This document shows positions 26,030 through 41,980 of a DNA stretch of 64,000 bases, one piece after another. The notes beneath the pieces were generated by a model. It searched no databases, was not told the origin of the DNA, and saw nothing but the letters and a program-made list of their open reading frames with translations. Location: NCBI GenBank assembly GCA_963580455.1, contig OY756965.1:24712902-24776901 (forward strand). The letters run 5' to 3'. This stretch comes from Euonymus europaeus (Eukaryota > Streptophyta > Magnoliopsida > Celastrales > Celastraceae). Numbering within the stretch: the stretch's first letter is position 1; each line of letters opens with the position of its first letter. The translations under genes were made by a program, and so were the position numbers.

Positions 26030-29899
<3,870 letters not shown>

Positions 29900-29999
29900 G
29901 CTGTTTTTCCAGTCAGCACAGATGAGAAAGACACAGTTTTGTTGGTTATTGAGGCGGAACGGTGCGTTTTGAGAGTGGTTGGAGATGGTGACCAAGGAG

Positions 30000-30329
30000 G
30001 GGAGGGGAGAAAACGCGGGGGCAGTTAGAAGCAGTGAGCTTTTTAAAAAATTCCTTGGAATTATTTCTTTTAAATGTGTAAATATATATATATTCTTTGG
30101 ATTTGGATTAAAAATGTGTAAATATAGTTGGACTTAGTTGACGAGTTAAAAGCCATTGGTAATGAAGAAAATACGGTAGTAATTTTTTTAACGAAAAACT
30201 CATCAAGAGTTCAATCCCGTCCTATTACGACTTATTATCATTTGCGATAAGTCAAGTGTTAACATGATTAATAAGAAAAGTCCATGTTACGACTTATTAT
30301 TATTCCACATCGTTACCAAGAGTGCTAAC
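30000..30329. other. CDPK 5' flank
   Basis: Must contain the leader and promoter of the minus-strand kinase gene. It turns AT-rich beyond 30040. No discrete promoter element could be fixed. Confidence 0.4.
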
Positions 30330-30734
30330 AATTGTTAAGGTTTGTTGGGTCATCAAATCTATATTTTGGTTCTCATTTTTATTACATAAAAATTTAAACG
30401 ATAAACGTCTCTCAATATTATCATATAAGAAAAACACATATTTGACTGTAGCAACATCAATAAAACACAAATTCCTAAACTTTTCTTCTCCCAATTTTAG
30501 TCAAGTCAACCATTTTCATACCCTTCATACTATTTATATAAAATTTACACTAAAATAATACCAAGTTCCACATTTATTATAAAAAGTCAAGTCATATACT
30601 CATCGACATCATCAAAACATATATCTCAATACAGTCATATCAATAAAGTACATCTTTCAATATAGTCACATTAGTAAAAAAATGAATTTTCACACAATTT
30701 GTTGGCCCAGCAAAATACCACCATTGTGGTTGCT
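30330..30734 (-). mobile_element. Inverted-repeat element, copy B
   Basis: The right end CCATTGTGGTTGCTT is the complement of an AAGCAACCACAATGG terminus related to those of copies A and C. Inside are the family units (CATCAATAAAACACA, TATCTCAATACAGTCATATCAATAAAG). It lies head to head with copy C, five bases away. The left end is uncertain. Confidence 0.45.
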
Positions 30735-31036
30735 TATTAAGAGCAATTGCAATGGTATAATTTTGATGGGTCAGTAAATATGTGTTGAAATATGTGTTTT
30801 GTTGGTGTGTCTGTATTAAGAGACGTGTTATGTTGATGTAAATGAATATGTGACTTGACTTTTTGTAATAAAAGTGAGACTTAGAATTGATTTTTGCATA
30901 AATTTAATGGGGACAATAGGGAAGAGAGGAAAGTTGTTGACTTGCCTAAAATGAGGAATATATAAATGCATAGGTATTTATGTTTTACTAATGTAACTGC
31001 ATTGATTGACGTGTTTCGCTGATATAAATAAATATG

Positions 31037-32458
31037 TGTTCGTCACAAATTCAACCTATAAAATAAGTCGAACTCGCACAAATTTATCCTGCAAGCGCAC
31101 AGATCGATGATAGTATAGATATGCAAGTACAGGTTTGCTCCCAAGAGACTGTAATTAAAATTCCAACCAAACACGTGACAAGTAAATTAAAATTCCACAC
31201 AATTGGAGATTGAGTGATTCAAATCAGAAAAATTAAGAAAACAATTAAAAGATATTTTTATGAATTTTCTGGTGTTGTTAACAATTGAGAAATACCAAGA
31301 CTTCGGATTCCACCGTTAATCCGTTTTAACCATGTATTTGGAACCAAATAAATAAATGACAAATTAATTACAAAGATCCCGTACCCAAGTCGGTTTTAGC
31401 GCACTTAAGTCGAATTTCCCTAAACTCGATTACTACCCATCTTATTGGTGTAGGTCGGATGTTCCTATATGCAATCTATCCATCTTATTGGCATAAATTA
31501 AACACAAGGAATTCATGAAGTTCTTTGGAAATAGGAATCATACGAACACATGATCTAATTAAAGAATCCTGTAAATTCGCAATTCAAGATTTCAAGAAGC
31601 TTTAAACCATATAACATCTTATTGTCTATATGGCTTCATCAAATAATTCATGAGTAATTTCAATGGTTGTCAATCATAAGAAATCACACAAGAACTCAAT
31701 GAACATAAAAATCCAGAATTTGTAATTATATCCAACCATTCATAAATCCATAATCCAATACATGGCAAAACAAGATCAAGGCATCCTCCTAGTCTTGGAT
31801 AAAGATTTAGCTAAACATAGAAATTAAAACAAGAGAGTGGGATGGGTAAAACATTGATACACCCTCAAGAGAGATATGGAGATGATGGACCAGCCTTCTT
31901 CTCCCTTCTCCTTCTTGCTGTAAATGAGTCCAGGAACTTCAAAAGTTGCTGCCTCCTTTCTCCTCTTTTCTCCTCAGCTGCCGTTCCCCTTTTCTTGCCT
32001 TGCCTTCTTGTATTTTAGGTTAACACATAACCTAAGTCAATGACAAAATTGCCCCTAGATATGGGCTGAAAAAGGCTGGCTTCATGTGGCTCTTTCAATG
32101 GGCCTAAAAGTCATGGAATTCAATTACAACTCTGCACTTTATTTCATTTCACAGCAGACTTTGCATGCCCACAGATTCTTTAATCGTGGTCCGATATTTC
32201 TACTCTTGATATCTGCGCGAAGCTTGAGATGTCTAGTTTCCAACGCCACTAGAATCAATGAAATCGGAGTTTCACAGCTCCCGCAATGGCTAGTCAAATG
32301 TAAGTATATCAAAACTGAAGTTTTAAGCCCAAATCCACCTTGTTTGTCAAAACCCCTACAAAAACACATATAGAGTAATTGAGAGGTAAAATAGACACAC
32401 AATGATATAACATCAAAGCATTTCAAGCCAAATATATTAACAAAATATGGACTCATCA
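31037..32458 (-). repeat. 3' LTR of the Athila-type element
   Basis: 1,422 bp, matching 37067-38488 base for base by eye (offset 6030). In the element's direction this is the 3' LTR. The 95-codon open frame at 32086-32373 is duplicated in the other LTR and is not treated as a gene. Confidence 0.95.
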
Positions 32459-32472
32459 AATTCCCCCACACT
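32459..32472 (-). other. Polypurine tract
   Basis: On the minus strand AGTGTGGGGGAATT directly precedes the 3' LTR (which starts TGATGAGTCC), the expected place for plus-strand priming. Confidence 0.85.
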
Positions 32473-33173
32473 TACACTTTGCTAGTCCCGAGCAAAGATA
32501 GCATAAACCATAATGTATGACAATTAAAATAAATAACGCCTAACTCACTTTCGCAGGAATCGCGGTTACATTTAGCTTATGCAACAAGCCTTTAAACCCC
32601 TAGGTGTCCCTAGTGGACGAGTTTTGTCTCGTGAGGGTTTACCAGAACGATACCCACAAACATTCAAATTAATGCACCATCATTCCATATCAAATCAAGA
32701 ACAATATGAATTCACTCAAACTGTATGTAGACCAACAAATTCAACCTCATGAACTCCACAACCACCAAAATAGCAGATCTAATCAAGTCTCATGTCGTTT
32801 GCTCTTTTAATCAATTTATCCAGCAGTGTATTGCATAGCAAAAACACATGAATGTTTGACTTTCAAATGATCCTGACACAAATACAACAATAACCCCAGA
32901 ATCTCAGAATAACAAATAAAAAAAATATCCTGGCAGTTTATTCTGATGTCATAAACATAAATTTTGACTCTAAATGCTCTGTCCCTTTTAACTTTCGATA
33001 TGATCCATGTAACGAGTTTTCAAATCGACAATCTCAAGTCAGTTGACCCAAGGTGTCAGGTGTAGAGACACCCCAAAGGACCTACTTACTCGAATCACAA
33101 AGGTTCGGGACCGAAACACCACAAGTACATATTCGGTTAATAATAATGATGGTATGAAAAATTCATCCGAACA

Positions 33174-33275
33174 TTGGTACTCAGAGCCTTGAATTTATTT
33201 ATTTATATTTTTTTTTCTTTTTTTTTTCTTTTTTTTTTCTTTGTTTTTTTTTCTTTGTTTTTTTGTTTTTTTAAA
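33174..33275. repeat. T-rich tract within the retrotransposon
   Basis: About 100 bp of T runs with scattered C and G on the plus strand, A-rich in the element's sense. It lies in the non-coding part between the coding frame and the 3' LTR. Confidence 0.8.
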
Positions 33276-33687
33276 ACGTGCCAGGATATTAATATTCGAA
33301 ATTCTAATGCATCTAGGAGCAATCATAAGTATTCGATATCAATCACAAATGACATACCCCACAAACATATGTTTCGGTGCAAGTGTGTTCATTATTAGGC
33401 AAATTAAACAAATGAGACAAAACCCGAGATCGAACATACTTAAGGTGATATGTGTTCGTAGCTCAATTGTGACACACATACAAGTCTAAGCTGCAACACA
33501 AATATTCCGCAAGATAGGCTATATGAGCAAAAAAATTTTTTTTTTTTTATAAAGATAAGGATATGTGTTCTATCCTGCCCCACACTTAAATATTGCAGTG
33601 TCCTCAATGCGTAAATATAAGGAATGGAATAAAAATAACAGAGGAAAAGAACAATATAACCTGGGATAAGAAATCAGTCATTGGTTG

Positions 33688-33897
33688 CCGCTGGAGCACC
33701 CTGTTGTGGCAACACACGCTGCCCAATTTTCCGCTGGAGCACCCTGTTGTGGCAACACACGCTGCCCAATTTTCCGCTGGAGCACCCTGTTGTGGCAACT
33801 CACGCTGCCCATTTTCCGCTGGAGCACCCTGTTGTGGCAACTCACGCTGCCCAATTTTCCGCTGGAGCACCCTGTTTTGGCAACTCACGCTGCCCAG
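33688..33897. repeat. Five tandem copies of a 43-bp unit
   Basis: The unit begins CCGCTGGAGCACCCTGTTGT and ends CTGCCCAATTTT. Copies are 43, 43, 42, 43 and about 39 bp and differ by few bases (ACACACG versus ACTCACG). They lie inside the retrotransposon, downstream of its coding frame. A 33909-33949 poly-T run follows. Confidence 0.93.
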
Positions 33898-33915
33898 GAA
33901 TACACACAACAGGTT

Positions 33916-33949
<34 letters not shown>

Positions 33950-34028
33950 TTTTTACATGCACACCACTAATTGGGTTGCCTCCCAAGAAGCGCTAAGTTT
34001 AACGTCTTTAGCTAGACTGAGCTAGAAT

Positions 34029-36959
34029 TCATTTTGTGGTAGGATCCTTCATTTCGAATCCCGTCTTGAGGTCTTTGATTTGTATTGCACCATGAGGAAA
34101 AACTTGCATCACTTCGTATGGCCCCGACCATCTAGAGCGCAACATTCCCGGAAAGAGACGAAGACGAGAGTTAAAGGGTAGCACCTTTTGACATGGCACA
34201 AACATCTTTCTTATGATATGCTTGTCATGAAACAACTTCGTCTTCTCTTTATAAATTGTGGCATTGTGATAAGGTCTTTTCCATCGTCTTCTCCATCGTC
34301 TGTTTTGTCCTTTTTTCACAAAAGTTAAGTCTGAAGCATTGATAATAGGGAGAGTTTTAGAAGTACCCAACAAGGCATATTGTAAGTGAGGATGTGGTGC
34401 CTTCAATTCTAGCTCTGTTGGATTTTCAATGGATGGAACTGGCCTCTTTGATCTAGGTGAATCAGATAAACTCTCATGGGTGGGTTGCCATCTGCAAGGA
34501 ATATACGGGGCAGACTCAAACATCTTGTTGACTTCAAAGTTTACACTTTCCGGTCTATCCTCCTTGTGATCAATGATGCAAACTTCTAATGGGTTAGATT
34601 GCAAGGTGTGCTTGACTTCTGTTACAGATAAACAATCAATTGCTTCAACCCAAAAACAATCACTTACATCATTTTGATTCTTCATGGCATCAAAAATCTT
34701 GAACTCCACAGTTTCATCAAAAACTGTCATAGTAAGAACACCTTTTTTTACATTGATGATCGTCTCTGTGGTAGCCATGAACGGTCGTCCCAAAATAAGA
34801 GGCAATTCTTTCGCCGGAATCAATGTATTCTCCATTTGTAAAACCAGAAAATCTGCAGGAATTACAAAATTTTCCACCTTAATCAACACATTTTCAACCA
34901 ATCCAATGGGATAAGTAATTGATCGGTCGGCTAACTGAAGAGACACTGAAGTAGGCCGCAAATCTCCTAGATTCATAGTCTTAAATATTGAGTGAGGCAT
35001 TATGTTCACACTAGCTCCAAGATCGAGCAAAGCTTTCTCAAATTTCTGGTTCCCAATGGTGCATGGAATTGTGAAACTACCCGGGTCCTTCAACTTAGGT
35101 GGTAGTTTTCTTTGCAAAATAGCACTCGTCTCTTCCGACAAAAAGACTTCCTCATGCTCATTTAGCTTCCTCTTGTTGGTACACAATTCTTTCAAAAACT
35201 TAGCATAAGAGGGAATGGACTTAATAGCTTCAATCAACGGAATATTCACCTCGACTTTTTTGAGAATTTCGAATATATCTCGGTTGCATTTGTTCTTTTT
35301 CATAGGAGCCAAACGAGATGGGAATGGTACCTTAGGAACATATGTGTGCACAGCTGAGCTAGATGGATTAGGTTGCTCTAATTCAGTCCCCTCAGTACTA
35401 CCTTCTGCAAATTTTTCTTGGGCCTCGTTTATTCCTACCTTGTTATCAATCACTCTACCACTTCTCAAGACTGTCACAGCTTTGGCCTCCTCTTGCCTCT
35501 TTGGATTAATCTCTGGCTGACTAGGAAACTTGCCTAACTGTCTTTCACTCAATGCACTTGCAAGCTGCCCAACTTGAACTTCCAACTTGGAGATAGATTG
35601 TGTGTTGCTGGATACAACCTGCTGCATCTGAGTTAATGACTGATGAAGTTGAGCTTGTGACTGTTGCAACTCAACTTGAGAATGCTCCATCTTAATCTGG
35701 GACTGTGCTAATTGAGCCACCAGGTCTTCCAATGATGACTTCTTTGGTTCTGTAACTGGTGGAGGTACCTGTGGTTGCCATAATTTTTGGCCTTGATTGA
35801 AATTTGAATTCTGATTAAAGTTACCCGACCAAGAGAAATTTGGATGGTTGCGAAATCCTGGATTGTATGTGTTTGAGAATGGATCATTCCTCTGTCGGTT
35901 GAATGATTGAACTTGATTTGCATCTTCGACTTCGGGAAAGGTTCCACTTTTCGGACATACATGCGTTGGATGACTATTATCTCCACAAATACCACATGGC
36001 TCTTTATTCCTTGTTAGCAAATTAACCACAGCATCCAACTTCCTAGCCATTGATGCCATTTCATCATTTGAAGTACTTACTTCATAAACAGTACCTCTCG
36101 AACTAGTCGGTTCTCTACTATCCCACTGAGAAGAATTAGCTACTACATTCTCAATGATTGTATTCGCTTCATCCGGCTCTTTCCCCAAAATATTTCCATC
36201 AGCTGCTGCATCTAATCTGTGTCGACATTCATCACTCAAATGTTGATAGAAATACAGAGTCAACTGCCATGGTAAGAACTGATGGTGTGGGCAACTGATG
36301 ATTAATGCTTTGTATCTCTCCCATGCTTGATACAATGGTTCCCCTTTATTCTGCCTGAAGTGAAAAATTTGGTCCCTCAGCTTCTGCGTCTTGGATTGAG
36401 TGTAGAATTTCTGAATAAATTTTGCAGATAGTTGATCCCATGAAGTGATAGATCTCGATGGCAGTGTCTTGAACCATATCTTTGCATCACCCTTTAAAGA
36501 GAAAGGGAATAGCTTGAGACATATAAACTCGTCAGAGATTCCTTGAATTTTCTGAGTTCCGCATATCTCCAAGAAGTTGTCGATATGCTCACTAGCATCT
36601 TGATTCTCCGTACCTGAAAATGTCGGGAGCATATTAATAACATACCCCTTGATTTCATAAGGGGAATTTGTGTTAGTATTAGGATAAACTATGCAAGATT
36701 GTCGAGAAGAAAATTGAGGCATAGAATAATCCTGTATTGTTCTTGGAGCATTGACATTGTTGTTCTGCCCAACTCGTTCATTGTTTTCTTCCATTATGTT
36801 TCCAACTTCGTTCGTTCCCTCTTCTTCTTTGGTTTCAGTTCGGTCAACTGGCGATCTTGAGCGTTCAGGGGAATTAATTCCACTTCGATTTCGACGAGGA
36901 CACCCAATGTTTGGATCAAGAGGTACTATTTCACCACTCTTGGACCGAAGTCCCTGCAT
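34029..36959 (-). CDS. Gag-protease with fused integrase C-terminal tail
   Basis: One open frame of 976 aa. Residues about 100-280 form the retrotransposon Gag capsid region ([28 protein letters not shown]). A CCHC knuckle [14 protein letters not shown] spans 322-335. A Gln-rich coiled stretch (about 405-470) and an aspartic protease with [12 protein letters not shown] (Asp646) and ILGRPF follow. The text LPIINASDL near residue 878 is where Athila polymerase would begin. It then passes within about 15 residues to [18 protein letters not shown] and [19 protein letters not shown], the integrase C-terminal end. Polymerase, RNase H and the integrase core are therefore deleted while the frame is kept. 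The ATG lies about 83 bases after the primer site. The protein could serve capsid assembly; that is inference. Confidence 0.93.
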   Translation of the reverse strand: MQGLRSKSGEIVPLDPNIGCPRRNRSGINSPERSRSPVDRTETKEEEGTNEVGNIMEENNERVGQNNNVNAPRTIQDYSMPQFSSRQSCIVYPNTNTNSPYEIKGYVINMLPTFSGTENQDASEHIDNFLEICGTQKIQGISDEFICLKLFPFSLKGDAKIWFKTLPSRSITSWDQLSAKFIQKFYTQSKTQKLRDQIFHFRQNKGEPLYQAWERYKALIISCPHHQFLPWQLTLYFYQHLSDECRHRLDAAADGNILGKEPDEANTIIENVVANSSQWDSREPTSSRGTVYEVSTSNDEMASMARKLDAVVNLLTRNKEPCGICGDNSHPTHVCPKSGTFPEVEDANQVQSFNRQRNDPFSNTYNPGFRNHPNFSWSGNFNQNSNFNQGQKLWQPQVPPPVTEPKKSSLEDLVAQLAQSQIKMEHSQVELQQSQAQLHQSLTQMQQVVSSNTQSISKLEVQVGQLASALSERQLGKFPSQPEINPKRQEEAKAVTVLRSGRVIDNKVGINEAQEKFAEGSTEGTELEQPNPSSSAVHTYVPKVPFPSRLAPMKKNKCNRDIFEILKKVEVNIPLIEAIKSIPSYAKFLKELCTNKRKLNEHEEVFLSEETSAILQRKLPPKLKDPGSFTIPCTIGNQKFEKALLDLGASVNIMPHSIFKTMNLGDLRPTSVSLQLADRSITYPIGLVENVLIKVENFVIPADFLVLQMENTLIPAKELPLILGRPFMATTETIINVKKGVLTMTVFDETVEFKIFDAMKNQNDVSDCFWVEAIDCLSVTEVKHTLQSNPLEVCIIDHKEDRPESVNFEVNKMFESAPYIPCRWQPTHESLSDSPRSKRPVPSIENPTELELKAPHPHLQYALLGTSKTLPIINASDLTFVKKGQNRRWRRRWKRPYHNATIYKEKTKLFHDKHIIRKMFVPCQKVLPFNSRLRLFPGMLRSRWSGPYEVMQVFPHGAIQIKDLKTGFEMKDPTTK

Positions 36960-37042
36960 TTACCAAGGTAAAGAAAAGAGTTGAATCAGTAGAAATAAGT
37001 AGAACGAGCAAAAGAATAGTTTAATGGAATTCAATTAAACAG

Positions 37043-37060
37043 TCCCCGGCAACGGCGCCA
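37043..37060 (-). other. Primer-binding site, tRNA-Asp
   Basis: The plus strand TCCCCGGCAACGGCGCCA equals the 3' end, with CCA, of plant tRNA-Asp. On the element's sense strand it is the complement, six bases inside the 5' LTR. Confidence 0.93.
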
Positions 37061-37066
37061 AAAACT

Positions 37067-38488
37067 TGTTCGTCACAAATTCAACCTATAAAATAAGTCG
37101 AACTCGCACAAATTTATCCTGCAAGCGCACAGATCGATGATAGTATAGATATGCAAGTACAGGTTTGCTCCCAAGAGACTGTAATTAAAATTCCAACCAA
37201 ACACGTGACAAGTAAATTAAAATTCCACACAATTGGAGATTGAGTGATTCAAATCAGAAAAATTAAGAAAACAATTAAAAGATATTTTTATGAATTTTCT
37301 GGTGTTGTTAACAATTGAGAAATACCAAGACTTCGGATTCCACCGTTAATCCGTTTTAACCATGTATTTGGAACCAAATAAATAAATGACAAATTAATTA
37401 CAAAGATCCCGTACCCAAGTCGGTTTTAGCGCACTTAAGTCGAATTTCCCTAAACTCGATTACTACCCATCTTATTGGTGTAGGTCGGATGTTCCTATAT
37501 GCAATCTATCCATCTTATTGGCATAAATTAAACACAAGGAATTCATGAAGTTCTTTGGAAATAGGAATCATACGAACACATGATCTAATTAAAGAATCCT
37601 GTAAATTCGCAATTCAAGATTTCAAGAAGCTTTAAACCATATAACATCTTATTGTCTATATGGCTTCATCAAATAATTCATGAGTAATTTCAATGGTTGT
37701 CAATCATAAGAAATCACACAAGAACTCAATGAACATAAAAATCCAGAATTTGTAATTATATCCAACCATTCATAAATCCATAATCCAATACATGGCAAAA
37801 CAAGATCAAGGCATCCTCCTAGTCTTGGATAAAGATTTAGCTAAACATAGAAATTAAAACAAGAGAGTGGGATGGGTAAAACATTGATACACCCTCAAGA
37901 GAGATATGGAGATGATGGACCAGCCTTCTTCTCCCTTCTCCTTCTTGCTGTAAATGAGTCCAGGAACTTCAAAAGTTGCTGCCTCCTTTCTCCTCTTTTC
38001 TCCTCAGCTGCCGTTCCCCTTTTCTTGCCTTGCCTTCTTGTATTTTAGGTTAACACATAACCTAAGTCAATGACAAAATTGCCCCTAGATATGGGCTGAA
38101 AAAGGCTGGCTTCATGTGGCTCTTTCAATGGGCCTAAAAGTCATGGAATTCAATTACAACTCTGCACTTTATTTCATTTCACAGCAGACTTTGCATGCCC
38201 ACAGATTCTTTAATCGTGGTCCGATATTTCTACTCTTGATATCTGCGCGAAGCTTGAGATGTCTAGTTTCCAACGCCACTAGAATCAATGAAATCGGAGT
38301 TTCACAGCTCCCGCAATGGCTAGTCAAATGTAAGTATATCAAAACTGAAGTTTTAAGCCCAAATCCACCTTGTTTGTCAAAACCCCTACAAAAACACATA
38401 TAGAGTAATTGAGAGGTAAAATAGACACACAATGATATAACATCAAAGCATTTCAAGCCAAATATATTAACAAAATATGGACTCATCA
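37067..38488 (-). repeat. 5' LTR of the Athila-type element
   Basis: 1,422 bp, identical by eye to 31037-32458. In the element's direction it is upstream of the primer site and coding frame, so it would carry the promoter. Confidence 0.95.
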
Positions 38489-40164
38489 ATATGTAAGATC
38501 ACTTTTTGTGTAATATAAATGGAATCCAAAAATAAATTTAATCAAGACATTTGCATGTTCCCATTGTGATTGCCCTAACTCAATGAACGTAAGGTGAGAA
38601 TCATCATATTTGGTATAAAAAAAAGAGTGACCATAAGTGTTATAATTTTATGCTAACGTTGCTTATTAATAAAGGACGAAATACTCTTTTGAATATCAAA
38701 ATTCGTTATCTCCTGTGGAGATTAGCCGATGTTATCATTTTGGTAAGTTTAGTATGAGTTTGAGATTTCACTCTCGCCTCATTTTCTCATTTGAATACCA
38801 ACCAAATGCCTCTTTATTATCCCATGTTATTTGGGATAACCTAAGGGATGTGGTTAGTAATAAAACTCTATGTTGCTCTCTATCAATGAAGTATTTTTTG
38901 GACTAAAGTATCGTTAAGTGAGATGACCTAGTAGATTAATAAAATTATACGGACACGATGAATTTACATGATCGATAAACTAGAGCAGACGATACATTAT
39001 TTGTGAGTGGATTGAAATTTTTGATATAGTATCGAAATAGTCAGATGAACGTGAGCTGAATTTTTTATTATGGTATCAAAATCATCAGACAGAAATGGGC
39101 TAGATTTATGATACACGCTATGAGAAAAATCACGAGTACATGAATTCTCTAACTCATGGTACTAATACTTTATTTAGTAATTATATGCTCGATTGGGAAA
39201 CACTCTCAAAACCCTACCCAAAATCCCTTCAAAATAAAATGTTAGAGGTGTTTAACAATTCGTTTGGTAAATATTTCAAATTCAAATTAAAAAAAGGTTA
39301 GGATATCATACTCAAATATCGTTAATATTTCAAATCGAAATTAAAAAATATATAAAAATAATATTATTTATTTCCAATCAACTCGATCATCCTTGATACT
39401 CTCGATATGTTTTATAAGATGATGGAGTACACTTCGTTTAAATCTTCAAATAGCTAGTATCCAAAGAATAACATAGATGATCTTCAAATTTTCAAACAAT
39501 TCAGCTCAAATACTAGGATCCCACAACTCGCGTTTCTTTTGGAAGATTACATCGACGGTTGTGATTTTCCTAACAAGGAGTTGTTAAAAGTTGGCTACTA
39601 GCAAGTGCTTCATAAATCATACGGCAAAAGGGCAAAAAAGTAAACCCCTCATTATGAGAAAAAAGTAGTACATATATGAGTGTCTATATAAATATATTAA
39701 TAATAATTTACATTTAGTGACGGAATAATATTATTGTCACTAAAAACATACATTGAGCTATAGTTGAGATTCCTTGTAATGTAAGAATATTGACATTACA
39801 TGTACATAACCTTCTAGAAGAATTTCGTTTGCGAGTTGCAGTGAGTTTTAATTTTTCCGAGAAATTGCTTTTGCAATTTGTAACATCCGGTCAAGAAACA
39901 ATCAATATAATGTCAAGAAAGACAAACGATTAATCTATATTAACGTCACGATAACGAAATAGAAGAGGTACAAAATTTGACTTAATCAAAATAGAGAAAA
40001 TAGTCAAGTCTCTTACTAGAACAAATTTGAAAATTAACTAAAAGATGTCTCACAAAGGTTATAATTTATTTTTATTTTATTTCCTTCTATCTTGTTAATT
40101 TTGTAAGTAGGAGATTTCTTCAATGAGAATGATGGAATGAATTAAATTATTCAACAAGTAATTG

Positions 40165-40170
<6 letters not shown>

Positions 40171-40201
<31 letters not shown>
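40171..40201. repeat. TA microsatellite
   Basis: About 15 uninterrupted TA units in AT-rich intergenic DNA. Confidence 0.9.
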
Positions 40202-40203
<2 letters not shown>

Positions 40204-41830
40204 GGTTTCCACTATTAAGTTAATTGGTCAAGATTGTAGTGGAACTGGAACCATTATTTCAAAAGGGAATTTAAAAGTATCAACAACTCCAGAATTGACT
40301 TTCTCAAAAACCTAAACCAAGCAAGAGATTTCATTAAAATCTACACAATTAATTTAATAAAATACATACTATAACAACATTATCATTTGCATTCCAATTT
40401 CTTCACTCTAGACGAGGTACCCCAACTATGTAGACTAATTCATATTCTTTTGTATATATGTACAATGGCTTTTCGTCTATGCATCGAACCGTTTCTAACT
40501 GAGAACGAAATTATACTAGACATTCGATATTAGCCTAAGTTTGAGTTATAAGACTCGCACGCACATAAATTTTAGACTTGACATTCGATAATAGTCACGA
40601 GCTTACATAATAGTCTATAAATCACCCTTGCTAGACGATCAAATATAAAATTTAATGTACAGGTTTGACAATAATCAAATCTGCGACCTTCAGAGACTCC
40701 TTCCTAACCCGATGTAACTTAACTCCAAACCCAAAGTCACCACCCAAGAGGTAAAAACCAATTAATTAAAGCTCTTTACTTATAACAATCATGATTTCAT
40801 GGTAATAATGACAAATGGATGCTACTGTATATGGATGTGTTCATCTTCGAGCATGATAACTCTATTTGACCAGTGAGCTGCTTTATTTTTTATGATATGA
40901 GAGCATATGTTAAGGACAATGTTTTTTTTAGTATCTAGCTCAACATGTCCATTGAACAGTTGGACAAGATCCCAACCTGTGCCCAATAAGCGCCACCCTA
41001 AATATATATATATACAGGTGACCCTTTTTCCCTGGCAATGAATCCAATGATGGAAGGTCTCATTTACATGGGGACCTTTCATATCTGGCAATCATGGTAG
41101 TAGGCTCGGAAAGGATATCTGTATAGAGTAATAAAGGCCATTTCTGTAGTAACTCAAGTGACCACCATATGATGATGTTTGGTGACAGGTTTGCAAGAGA
41201 AGCATGTGCTAAAAGTAGAATGGAAAATCTTTTGTGTCCACATTCTCTTATTTCCTTCGTTGCTTCTCACTCTCTCTTTCACGATGAAACCCTAAACACT
41301 TGGGCTTCAAAACTAAATGGGCCTACTTTAGTTTTTGGGCTTTGATTCCAGCCCGTGCAATTTTGGACTTCCAATTGAGCCCAATCAAACTCGAATAGCT
41401 CAATTCTTAAGCTCAGGGTTGGCCAGAAAATTGAGTTTGTTGTAGTCCATCGATCCAAAAGGTCCTTCTGGAGAGTGGAGAGTTATTAAATATTAATGTT
41501 TTGAGAGGAGCAAAGTCATGGGCTTACAAGAAACTGTAAGTTGGGCCGGTGGGCTTTGACCAAGTACGTATATTTTTGGACTGAAAACTTATTAGGCAAA
41601 ATTATAGGTAGGTTTAGTTGAAAAGACTTATTAGGATAATGTCACTCATTTAAACTTATTTGCAACTGACTCTAGTTATGTTTTTTATATAATTAATTTG
41701 ATTTATATTTTCAGGATTCATGCCAAATTGGAGACTTTTAAAAAGATACATATTAAATAAAGAAAATATATTAATTTTTCTATTTTAATTAATTATTTTA
41801 TTGTCTTAACCAATATGTTGGGTATACACG

Positions 41831-41980
41831 AGTCTGTTAGGGTTTAGCGAATTCGTTCTTCTTAGATTTTAACACTTATTGTTTAGGTTATATGTATAAA
41901 AATCCGATACATAAGTCCGTTAGAGTTTGACGAATCTATTCATTTTAAGATTTAATATTTACTATTTAGATTAACACAGT
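41831..41980 (+). repeat. Dispersed repeat, two tandem units (right locus)
   Basis: Units at 41831-41889 and about 41914-41980 read GTTAGGGTTTAGCGAATTC and GTTAGAGTTTGACGAATCT, each followed by a TTTAA(C/T)A-TTAnT-TTTAG stretch. They are inverted relative to the pair at 2008-2178 and share the AAAATCCGATA spacer. Confidence 0.55.

Larger units (their letters stand above)
31037..38488 (-). mobile_element. Athila-type Ty3/Gypsy retrotransposon, internally deleted, recent insertion
   Basis: A 7,452-bp element in minus orientation. Both LTRs are 1,422 bp, start and end TG...CA, and appear identical over their full length when compared line by line. The 5-bp target duplication ATATG lies at 31032-31036 and 38489-38493. 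The primer site, polypurine tract, gag and protease are present. Reverse transcriptase, RNase H and most of integrase are absent, so it cannot move without a helper. The tRNA-Asp primer site, GTGTGGGGG polypurine tract and DLGASVN protease motif point to the Athila lineage. Confidence 0.93.
30740..38576 (+). mobile_element. Inverted-repeat element, copy C, split by a retrotransposon
   Basis: The left terminus AGAGCAATTGCAATGG (30740) and the complement of the right terminus AGGGCAATCACAATGG (ending 38576) match at 13 of 16 positions. Host-element sequence is 30740-31036 and 38494-38576, about 380 bp once the retrotransposon is removed. It shares with copy D (59720-60090) the stretch TGACTTGACTTTTTGTAATAA and the TGTGTTTTGTTG-type units. 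No coding sequence belongs to this element itself. Confidence 0.55.

Noticed and set aside
32086..32373. 95-codon frame, repeated exactly at 38116-38403
   Set aside because: It lies within both LTRs, so its duplication is explained by the LTRs; no domain is visible.
33688..33897. CRISPR-like array
   Set aside because: The 43-bp units are contiguous with no unique spacers, and the sequence is a plant nuclear retrotransposon.
33604..33996. Overlapping repetitive frames across the 43-bp array
   Set aside because: Near-exact tandem DNA keeps several frames open by composition; these are not independent proteins.
40822..41091. 89-codon minus frame in the 38577-42642 intergenic region
   Set aside because: No recognisable domain, splice partners or homologous wording; kept as unexplained DNA.
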